From Planctomycetales bacterium (GTDB taxonomy: Bacteria; Planctomycetota; UBA11346): a stretch of 5,783 nucleotides of DNA. The notes below the pieces were generated by a model that was given only the letters and a program-made list of their open reading frames with translations, was not told the DNA's origin and did no database searches. Below, piece by piece: positions 1 to 5,783 of this stretch. The stretch spans positions 1-5,783 of the forward strand of contig JANYGY010000022.1 in NCBI GenBank assembly GCA_025362255.1, in the 5' to 3' direction. A program made the position numbers and the translations under genes. The first letter of the stretch is position 1; the number at the start of each line of letters is the position of its first letter.

Positions 1-174
1 TCCGCGTGCGGTGGTCAGATAGGCCTTGATGAGCCGGCAACCACTGACGCCCTTTGAAGGTAATCTCGCAAATAGGTTTTTGCGCCACGCGGAGATGATT
101 TCGTCCCGTGCGGAGCGATTGGACAATTCGCGCTTTGCGGCGCGGTGCGGAATAAACAGCCTACCGTTAAGCAT
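1..174 (-). CDS. Partial small gene coupled to the RHH gene; possible DUF2924-like start
   Basis: An ATG at 172-174 opens a frame with no stop to the left edge, giving 58 visible residues; the 3' end is missing. The start sits inside the last codons of the ribbon-helix-helix gene, so the two overlap by 8 bases (ATGCTTAA). There is no strong separate Shine-Dalgarno, only an A-rich run just upstream, which fits translation by coupling. Third codon positions are about 64% G+C against about 53% at second positions, as expected for coding sequence here. The segment ARDEIISAWRKNLF (residues 22-35) followed by PSKGVSGCRLIKAY recalls the beginning of DUF2924 proteins (an acidic helix, Trp-Arg, Pro-rich turn, then Ser-x-x-Leu). 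Those proteins often sit near phage-type recombinases. The resemblance is from memory and weak. Given the gene order, a toxin partner is the main alternative. Confidence 0.5.
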   Translation of the reverse strand, partial: MLNGRLFIPHRAAKRELSNRSARDEIISAWRKNLFARLPSKGVSGCRLIKAYLTTARG

Positions 175-427
175 GCTTTTTTGCGGCTGCGAAAGCCTGT
201 TTCGCCAGTTTCTGGGTGGCAGGGGACATGGGCACGTCTTCAACCGATCCCACGGTCAGGCCGTCTGCGGGTGCTGCCAGGATGGCGATGCGGCCGGTCG
301 CGTAGCTCGCCAACAACAGCCGCACCGCAGAGGATAATGACAGCCCATCACTTGCCGCCCGCGCTCCGGCGCGTCGATGCACATCGCTCGAAATCGTAAA
401 GGAGGTCACCAAGTTGCGGGTTAACAT
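167..427 (-). CDS. Small ribbon-helix-helix (CopG/RelB-like) DNA-binding protein, 86 aa
   Basis: This is a probable dimeric DNA-binding protein, either an antitoxin or a small repressor. Residues 4-12 (RNLVTSFTI) look like the N-terminal beta strand of a ribbon-helix-helix fold. Residues 14-27 form a first helix rich in Arg and Ala, LSLSS (29-33) is the turn, and SAVRLLLASYA (33-43) is the second helix. This order resembles the N-terminal part of DinJ/RelB-type antitoxins. The remaining half (45-86) is less structured and ends in a Lys/Ala-rich helix, where antitoxins usually bind a partner. The ATG is supported by an AGGA seven bases upstream. The gene lies 97 bases downstream of the synthase on the same strand and overlaps the next small gene by 8 bases. 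An inverted repeat over its start suggests autoregulation. I do not recognise a named family, and the fold call rests on pattern alone. Confidence 0.7.
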   Translation of the reverse strand: MLTRNLVTSFTISSDVHRRAGARAASDGLSLSSAVRLLLASYATGRIAILAAPADGLTVGSVEDVPMSPATQKLAKQAFAAAKKHA

Positions 428-443
428 AGTTGTTTCCTATGTT
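423..443. promoter_or_regulatory. Inverted repeat over the RHH start codon, probable operator
   Basis: The arms AACATAG (423-429) and CTATGTT (437-443) are perfect reverse complements separated by seven bases. One arm contains the ATG of the ribbon-helix-helix gene and the other touches its Shine-Dalgarno. Ribbon-helix-helix proteins commonly bind short palindromes at their own promoters, so an autoregulatory operator is the simplest reading. An mRNA hairpin hiding the start codon is the alternative, but the stem is AT-rich and would be weak. Confidence 0.4.
435..438 (-). promoter_or_regulatory. Shine-Dalgarno of the ribbon-helix-helix gene
   Basis: The minus strand reads AGGA seven bases before the ATG at 425-427. 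This is a standard spacing and supports that ATG as the start. The motif partly overlaps the upstream arm of an inverted repeat, so whatever binds or folds there could affect ribosome access. Confidence 0.65.
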
Positions 444-446
444 GTT

Positions 447-473
447 CTTATATAGAAATAATGGTCTCTGCAA
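447..473 (-). promoter_or_regulatory. Possible weak promoter for the small-gene pair
   Basis: On the minus strand TTGCAG (468-473) lies 15 bases upstream of TATAAG (447-452), inside the AT-rich gap. The spacing is short for a sigma-70 promoter and neither hexamer is ideal. Transcription would start around 440, within the inverted repeat, leaving a leader of only about 13 bases. The pair may instead be transcribed by readthrough from the synthase. Confidence 0.25.
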
Positions 474-491
474 TCTTCACTAGGCTGAAGA
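474..491. repeat. Short inverted repeat between the synthase and the RHH gene
   Basis: TCTTCA (474-479) and TGAAGA (486-491) form a 6 bp perfect stem around a six-base loop, 33 bases after the synthase stop codon. No T-run follows on the minus strand, so a Rho-independent terminator is not supported. It could be a minor regulatory site or chance. Confidence 0.2.
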
Positions 492-523
492 ATTCATCGC
501 CGAAATCCCAAAGGCTAACTGCG

Positions 524-3500
524 TTACGGCAAACCCCGCTCGACCTCGACCACATGCTCGCGGCCGTCATCGGTCACCGCGATGCGCCCATCAAGGCTGA
601 GGGCGCCGTCGACGCGAACGGATCGCACGTCGCCGTCGCCGTGGACCCTGATGTGCCAAGTGGCGGCTCCCTGACGATAGGTGATGGCGTAGTCGCCAAA
701 GCCGGTGGGCAGGCAGGGGGACAAGCGCAGATGAGCGCCTTCGCGCACGACTCCGAGCAGCGATTCCAGGATCAGGCGTAGCATCCAGCCGGCAGAGCCG
801 GTGTACCAGGTCCAGCCGGCGCGGCCGACGTGGCCCGGGGTGCGATAGACATCGGCGGCCAACACATACGGCTCGCCCTGCCAGCGCGCGGGATCGGCCC
901 CATGGCGGATCGGATCGATCAAACGGGTCAGCTCCAGGGCGCGTCGGCCATCGCCCAGGGCGGCAAAGGCCATCGCCGTCCACACTGCCGCATGGGTATA
1001 CTGGCCGCCGTTTTCGCGGACTCCCGGGACATAGCCCTTGATGTACCCCGGCTCGATGGTGCCGGTATCAAAGGGCGGATCGAACAACTGGATCAGCTTC
1101 TGATCACGGCGGACCAGCAAGCGATCCACGGTTTCCATCGCGGCTCGCGCGCGCTCGGGGCGGCAGGCGCCGGTCAGTGCGGCCCATGCCTGGGGCAGGG
1201 CATCGATCTGGCACTCGCTGCCGCTAGCGCTGCCCAATCTGGTGCCGTCATCCATCCAGGCGCGCAGATAGCGGTCGTCTTCCCACGCATGCACATCAAG
1301 GCGTTTGCTCAGCGCGTCGGCCTCCAGCGCCAAGCGATCGGCCAAGCCGGCGTCACCCGCAGTGCGGGCGATCGGCGCGAATCGGCGCAGGACGTCGACC
1401 ATGAAAAATCCGAGCCAGACGCTTTCGCCTTTGCCGTGATGACCGACGCGGTCCATCCCGTCATTCCAATCGCCGGTGCCCATCAATGGCAGGCCATGTT
1501 CGCCATAGCGCATGCCATGCAGCAGGGCGCGCACCGCGTGTTCGTAGATGGTGCCCATCTCATCAGTGATCGTCGGCAGGTCGTACAGCGATTCCTGATC
1601 CGCCGGAACGTGAGGGCCGCCAAGGAACGGACGTTGCTCGGTGAGGACGCTGCGATCGCCGGTGGTGTCGAGGTAGCGGCACAACGCGTACGGCAACCAC
1701 AGGTAATCGTCGCTGATCCGGGTGCGCACGCCGCGCCCTTGCGGCGGGTGCCACCAGTGTTGGACATCACCTTCGCGGAATTGGCGGCTGGCGCAGCGCA
1801 GCAGCTGTTCGCGCAGCAGGAGCGGTTGGTGATGCACCATCGCCATCGCGTCCTGCAGCTGATCGCGGAATCCCCAGGCGCCCCCCGACTGCGAAAAGCC
1901 GCTGCGCGCCATGATCCGCGCCGCGATCACCTGATAGGTCAACCAGCCGTTGGCCAGCAGATCGAGCGTCGCGTCGCTGGTCTTCACCTGCACCCGGCCG
2001 AGGACATTCTTCCAATAGGCATAGACCGCATCGAGCGAGGCGGTGACGGCGTCGAGCCGGCGATGCTTTTCCGCGAGCGCCGCCGCGTGTCCGCGATCAC
2101 GACCGCACCCGAGGACGAATACCACGTGGCGTTCCTGGCCGGGTTCGAGATCGATCCCAACCTGCAACGCCGCGCACGGATCCAGAGCCGCCCCGGCCCG
2201 GCCGAGCAGTTGCGCGGCGCCGAGCGCAGCCGGTCGCGCCGGGGTACCGCCACGCCCGAGAAATTCCGTGCGGTCGCAGGTCCACGACGTGGCCCGGCGG
2301 CTGGCGGTGATGAACACGACTTGGCTCGAGTTCTCGTCATGCAACGGATTGCGCGCGTACAGCACGCCATCCGCATGCTCGGTGATCAGGCCAGCGGCAG
2401 TGCGTTCCCGCAATTCACCGAGCGTCCAATCGACTTCGAAAAAAACGCTTAGGCGACGCGGGCGAGAACTGTGGTTCACCAGTTTAAGACGCAGGTATTT
2501 GATCGGCTCAAGCGGATCGACCCATTGATGCAGTTCGCTGGCGATGCCTTCATCGCCAGCCATGAAGGCGCTGTAGCCGAACCCATGACGCACGGTGCGC
2601 GTCGAGCGTGTCGGCATCGGCCCGGGCGTCGGCGACCAGTTGACGCCTGATTCTTCGTCGCGCAGATAAAGGGCTTCTCCATGCGGATCGACCACCGCAT
2701 CGCAGCGCCAGGGTGTCAGTCTGAATTCGTGGCAGTTGCCGGCCCAGGTATAAGCCGCACCGCGTTCGCTGACGACGGTGCCGAAATGCGGATTCGCCAA
2801 AACATTGCACCACGGCAACGGCGTGTTCACCCCCGGTGGCAGGGTCATGATGTATTCGCGACCGTCACGGGTGAATCCGCCCAGGCCATTCCACTGCTGA
2901 AGATCAAACGTCGGGGCGGGCACCGCCGGGTCATGACGCCCGGCGCGAGTGGTCGCGATGCGCGGGGCGGGGATGTCGGCGCGAACTCGGCGCTCGGCAT
3001 ATTGCGCCAGCGAGCCACCCGCATCGGTGACCACCAGGCGGGCGACGGCAGCCAGCAGATGGCGATCCTCTTCGGGCACCTGATCAGAGCGCCGGACGAA
3101 AATGCCGCCCGGGCGATCGAGCAGGCCGGCTGCTGGTCCGGCAGCGACCAAGCCAACGATGCGCTCGGTCAATTCCTGGCGATACAGCGAGGGATCCTCG
3201 ATCAGGATGACCAGATCGACGGCCAAGCCGGCGCCACGCCACCACGCATGGGCGCGCAGGGTTTGACGCACCAGGTCTAGCCGCTGGCCATCAGTGACGC
3301 GCAACAGCATGATCGGCAGGTCGCCGGAAATGCTGTGGCTCCACAAGCCCGAGCGCGTCCGCCGATTGCGCAAGATGTCCGGTGGTGATCGACGGTGCAG
3401 GCACGGCAGGACCAAGGCCCCGGCCAAGCGGCCGAAGACCTGCGCCTCGAGTTCGGTGGTGCCCAATTGGGCGAGAACAACCTGCCCATGATTCCAGGAC

Positions 3501-5783
3501 AGGCCGAAGATCCGGTCGGCCAGATGCGGATCGTGATATCGATGCGCCAAGGCGATCGCGGCGTCGCGCGAATCGGCCGCGGCATAGACCACATCGAGCA
3601 CCACCCGCCCGCGTGCCGGAATCGTGACCAGCCGGCGCAATGCCAGCGCTGGATCGAGCACCGCGCCCACGCCACCGGCCAACGCTTGGCCGACTGTTCC
3701 GGTCAAGGCGAGTGGCAGGGCGGTACTGCGTCCGCGACCGATGAATGCGCGGCGATCCGTTTCGCAACTCAGCGGGCCGCTGGTTTTGCCACCACGCATG
3801 ACCAGCAGATGGACCAGCCACTGGCGCGGTTCATCGGAGCGGCGTGGACGGCGCGACGCCAACAGGGCTTCGCCGTCAGACAGCATTTCGGTCTCGACGA
3901 AGAGGTTCGAAAAAGTGGGATGCGACAAGTCAGCCAACGGCGGCGCGAGCACCGGTTCGGAATAGGTGGTGACTTCCAGGGTGCGCTCGTCGTCGGTACG
4001 ATTGGTCAGGGTCAGTCGACGAAGTTCGACGTCGTCCTCGGGTGAAATCGCGATTTCGGTATGCGCGGCGATGCCGTGATCGAAACGCCGGAATTCCACG
4101 CGCGCCTGGGTGAAGATCGCCTCGTAGGATTCCGCTGGCAGGCCGACCGGTTGATGCGTCGTCGACCACAGGCTGCCGGTCTCCTGATCGCGCAGATACA
4201 CCGCAGGCCCACCGCCATCACTGGTCGCATCCTCGCGCCAGCGGTTGATCGCCAGACCCCGCCAGCGGCTAAGACTGGCGCCCGCCGCAGTGATCAGCAG
4301 ATGCCAGCGGCCATTCGATAGCAGGTGGACCTCTGGCAGCGATGGATGCGGGTCGGTGACCACTCGCAGGCTCGGCGCGGTGATCGCGCGGACCTCGCTC
4401 GCCTCGGTCGGCGAGGTCACCAAGGGCGTGGTCAGCACCGGGCGCTCTTGCAGCAGCAGACGGTGCGCTTGCAACCGGGGATCAGCGAGAAATCGCCGGC
4501 GCATCGGCGCGCCCGCGAGCACGTGCAGGCAGGCGAGCAGGGTCATGCCCTGATGATGCACCATCCACGAACGGATGACCACGTGGCTGACGCCGGCGGG
4601 CAATCGCGCGGCGGTGAAGTCGATCGCTTCGCAAAAACCGTAGCGACCCTCGGCCCCGAGATCAGCTATTTTGCGCAGATTCGCCACCGCAGCGGGGGCG
4701 TCGACCAGCAGCGCCAGGGCGGTCGCATAGGGGGCCACCACCAGGTCATCGGCGAGACCGCGTTTAAGTCCCAGGCCGGGCACGCCAAATGCACGATATT
4801 GCCAATTGAGCTGAGCGTCGGTGAGATTGTAGGCTGACTCGGAAATCCCCCAGGGAATGTTGCGTGCGGCGGCGTACCGCTGCTGTTCGGCGACCGCGGC
4901 GCGATTGCTCGCATCGAGCAGCGTCCCCGGCACCTCGGGCATCACCAGGGCGGGCATCAGGTATTCGAACAACGTGCCGCTCCACGAAATCAGAGCCTGG
5001 CCATCCGCGCAACGCACCTGCTGCCGGCCCAACCTGAACCAGTGTTCCTGCGCGACACCGCCGGCGGCGACGGCGACGAATGAGCCCAGGCGCGATTCAC
5101 TAGCGAGCAGATCATAGGAGCTGCGATCAAGACGGGCTTCTTCGACCTGCCATCCGATGGCGAATAATTTGGCGCGTGGATCGAGCAGAAATGCCCACTC
5201 CATCTGCAAAGCGAATCCCTCTGCCAAGGCAGCCAAGGCCGAAGCTCTGGCGATTTCTGCCGCCGAAAAAAGTTCATTCTTTGCCAGATTTGCAAGTTCA
5301 CCCAGGTGGGCATCGGCTTCATCGGCGGCGCGGGCGCACCATTCCCCGGCCGTGCCGGTCAGGCGGGTGGCCAATGCGCGGGCGGCGGTCGCCAGCCGCG
5401 CCAGATCGGCGGTCGAGCCGGCCAAAGCGATGGCCTCATGATTGTCCGAACAGCGCAAGGTCGCCCGGGTGCCGGCCAAGCGCTGATCCGCGTCGGGCAG
5501 CCCATGCGCCAGCTCGCGCAGCCCCGCCGCCAGCACCAGCAGATGGCCAGCGAGGTTGCCGCTATCGTCCATCGACACATAGCGCGGGGCCAACGGCGCA
5601 CCGGTCTGGGTATCGTACCAGTTGAACAGATGTCCGCGATGACGTTCGAGCGCAAGCATCGCCGTCAGCACGCGCTCGACCCGGGTGAGCATTGCGCTGG
5701 TGGTCTGCCATCCGAGATCATGACCGGCTAGTTCGGCCAACAGGGCCAAGCCGATATTGGTCGGTGAGGTCCGCCGCGCGACT
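524..5783 (-). CDS. ndvB: Cyclic beta-1,2-glucan synthase, C-terminal part (5' end outside window)
   Basis: This enzyme polymerises glucose from UDP-glucose into beta-1,2-glucan at the inner membrane and cyclises it for the periplasm. The reading frame is open to the right edge and ends with TAA at 524-526, so 1752 codons are visible. The first in-frame TTG (5747-5749) is not the true start, because the family-typical RRTSPTNIGL stretch is already running just upstream of and across it. Counting residues from that TTG, I see FNWYDT (42-47) and DSGNLAGHL (62-70), then the glycoamylase-like domain to about 430. A first beta-sandwich spans about 455-740, a helical segment 741-945, a second sandwich 948-1215, the GH94 barrel 1255-1665 and a beta-rich tail to 1741. 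Full-length family members are about 2800 residues, so roughly 1000 (GT84 and membrane helices) should lie off the window. No frameshift or internal stop is visible. The symbol could equally be chvB or cgs. The domain order with the glycoamylase domain argues against a stand-alone GH94 phosphorylase. Confidence 0.93.
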   Translation of the reverse strand, partial: VARRTSPTNIGLALLAELAGHDLGWQTTSAMLTRVERVLTAMLALERHRGHLFNWYDTQTGAPLAPRYVSMDDSGNLAGHLLVLAAGLRELAHGLPDADQRLAGTRATLRCSDNHEAIALAGSTADLARLATAARALATRLTGTAGEWCARAADEADAHLGELANLAKNELFSAAEIARASALAALAEGFALQMEWAFLLDPRAKLFAIGWQVEEARLDRSSYDLLASESRLGSFVAVAAGGVAQEHWFRLGRQQVRCADGQALISWSGTLFEYLMPALVMPEVPGTLLDASNRAAVAEQQRYAAARNIPWGISESAYNLTDAQLNWQYRAFGVPGLGLKRGLADDLVVAPYATALALLVDAPAAVANLRKIADLGAEGRYGFCEAIDFTAARLPAGVSHVVIRSWMVHHQGMTLLACLHVLAGAPMRRRFLADPRLQAHRLLLQERPVLTTPLVTSPTEASEVRAITAPSLRVVTDPHPSLPEVHLLSNGRWHLLITAAGASLSRWRGLAINRWREDATSDGGGPAVYLRDQETGSLWSTTHQPVGLPAESYEAIFTQARVEFRRFDHGIAAHTEIAISPEDDVELRRLTLTNRTDDERTLEVTTYSEPVLAPPLADLSHPTFSNLFVETEMLSDGEALLASRRPRRSDEPRQWLVHLLVMRGGKTSGPLSCETDRRAFIGRGRSTALPLALTGTVGQALAGGVGAVLDPALALRRLVTIPARGRVVLDVVYAAADSRDAAIALAHRYHDPHLADRIFGLSWNHGQVVLAQLGTTELEAQVFGRLAGALVLPCLHRRSPPDILRNRRTRSGLWSHSISGDLPIMLLRVTDGQRLDLVRQTLRAHAWWRGAGLAVDLVILIEDPSLYRQELTERIVGLVAAGPAAGLLDRPGGIFVRRSDQVPEEDRHLLAAVARLVVTDAGGSLAQYAERRVRADIPAPRIATTRAGRHDPAVPAPTFDLQQWNGLGGFTRDGREYIMTLPPGVNTPLPWCNVLANPHFGTVVSERGAAYTWAGNCHEFRLTPWRCDAVVDPHGEALYLRDEESGVNWSPTPGPMPTRSTRTVRHGFGYSAFMAGDEGIASELHQWVDPLEPIKYLRLKLVNHSSRPRRLSVFFEVDWTLGELRERTAAGLITEHADGVLYARNPLHDENSSQVVFITASRRATSWTCDRTEFLGRGGTPARPAALGAAQLLGRAGAALDPCAALQVGIDLEPGQERHVVFVLGCGRDRGHAAALAEKHRRLDAVTASLDAVYAYWKNVLGRVQVKTSDATLDLLANGWLTYQVIAARIMARSGFSQSGGAWGFRDQLQDAMAMVHHQPLLLREQLLRCASRQFREGDVQHWWHPPQGRGVRTRISDDYLWLPYALCRYLDTTGDRSVLTEQRPFLGGPHVPADQESLYDLPTITDEMGTIYEHAVRALLHGMRYGEHGLPLMGTGDWNDGMDRVGHHGKGESVWLGFFMVDVLRRFAPIARTAGDAGLADRLALEADALSKRLDVHAWEDDRYLRAWMDDGTRLGSASGSECQIDALPQAWAALTGACRPERARAAMETVDRLLVRRDQKLIQLFDPPFDTGTIEPGYIKGYVPGVRENGGQYTHAAVWTAMAFAALGDGRRALELTRLIDPIRHGADPARWQGEPYVLAADVYRTPGHVGRAGWTWYTGSAGWMLRLILESLLGVVREGAHLRLSPCLPTGFGDYAITYRQGAATWHIRVHGDGDVRSVRVDGALSLDGRIAVTDDGREHVVEVERGLP
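527..2908 (-). other. GH94 phosphorylase module of the synthase
   Basis: This is the C-terminal module of the synthase: a beta-sandwich (residues about 948-1215), a linker helix, an (alpha/alpha)6 barrel (about 1255-1665) and a beta-rich tail. The barrel carries WGFRDQLQD (1292-1300), GTGDWNDGM (1424-1432) with the acidic motif that supplies the GH94 general acid, ENGGQYTH (1579-1586) and YTGSAGW (1649-1655). The last two correspond to the phosphate-binding His and Thr-Gly regions of GH94 phosphorylases. In Brucella Cgs the equivalent region phosphorolyses beta-1,2-oligoglucans and so controls chain length. All these motifs are present here, so I infer an active phosphorylase rather than a decayed one. 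Confidence 0.85.
4460..5783 (-). other. Glycoamylase-like (GH189-type) cyclisation domain of the synthase
   Basis: This is a domain inside the large synthase. Motifs in order, numbered from the TTG at 5749, are SWSGTLFEYLMP (255-266), WGISESAYN (300-308), YGFCEAIDF (370-378) and a helix ending in HHQGM (398-402). These are typical of the Pfam glycoamylase-like family as it occurs in cyclic glucan synthases. In such enzymes this middle domain is reported to close the linear beta-1,2-glucan chain by transglycosylation. Glu262, Glu304 and Glu374 sit in the best-conserved motifs and are the candidates for catalytic residues; which of them act is not settled by the sequence alone. The edges of the domain are approximate. 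Confidence 0.82.

Noticed and set aside
1..165. Alternative minus-strand frame open from a TAG near 162 to the left edge
   Set aside because: It has no ATG and no ribosome binding site, while the neighbouring frame has an ATG overlapping the RHH stop codon and more coding-like codon positions.
26..399. Two overlapping plus-strand open frames opposite the RHH gene and the edge gene
   Set aside because: Neither has a ribosome binding site or family features. The minus strand here offers an RHH pattern, a good Shine-Dalgarno and a coupled start-stop overlap.
474..491. Hairpin after the synthase considered as its Rho-independent terminator
   Set aside because: The stem is only 6 bp with low G+C and is not followed by a T-run on the minus strand, so it is listed only as a short inverted repeat.
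830..2452. A 540-codon open frame on the plus strand opposite the synthase
   Set aside because: It lies exactly codon-on-codon opposite the synthase frame, where a plus stop needs TTA, CTA or TCA in the synthase; these codons are rare in GC-rich genes. The translation has no family motif and a skewed Gln/Ala/Gly/His composition, while the minus strand encodes clear conserved domains.
3395..4045. Plus-strand open frame of 216 codons inside the synthase
   Set aside because: Same antisense phase effect as the longer shadow; it has no recognisable domain and sits over a conserved beta-sandwich coding region.

Overview
The window is GC-rich (roughly 60-65% G+C by eye in the coding parts). All genes I can support lie on the minus strand, so it reads from right to left. 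It is dominated by the C-terminal ~1750 codons of a very large enzyme, a cyclic beta-1,2-glucan synthase of the NdvB/ChvB/Cgs type. This enzyme family is typical of Gram-negative Pseudomonadota (rhizobia, Agrobacterium, Brucella, and some gammaproteobacteria). I cannot place the organism more finely than a GC-rich proteobacterium.

Layout, in transcription order. (1) 5783 down to 524: the synthase, entering from the right edge with its N-terminus outside the window. The visible part holds the glycoamylase-like (GH189) cyclisation domain, then two related beta-sandwich modules separated by a helical segment, then the GH94 (alpha/alpha)6 phosphorylase barrel and a C-terminal beta-rich tail. The glycosyltransferase (GT84) and membrane portions expected of the family would lie to the right of the window. 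(2) 523 to 428: a 96-base AT-rich gap (about 40% G+C) with a good Shine-Dalgarno, a possible weak promoter and a 7+7 bp perfect inverted repeat over the start of the next gene. (3) 427 to 167: a small ribbon-helix-helix protein of 86 residues. (4) 174 to 1: a second small gene whose ATG overlaps the end of the ribbon-helix-helix gene by 8 bases. It runs off the left edge, and its 58 visible residues faintly resemble the start of DUF2924-type proteins.

The synthase would make periplasmic cyclic beta-1,2-glucans, used in osmotic adaptation and host interaction. The small pair downstream looks like a separate, self-regulated, translationally coupled unit of the kind found in toxin-antitoxin or mobile-element cargo, with no evident link to glucan synthesis. 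I found no RNA genes, CRISPR array, insertion sequence or recognisable new biochemical system. The least ordinary part is the left 500 bases.
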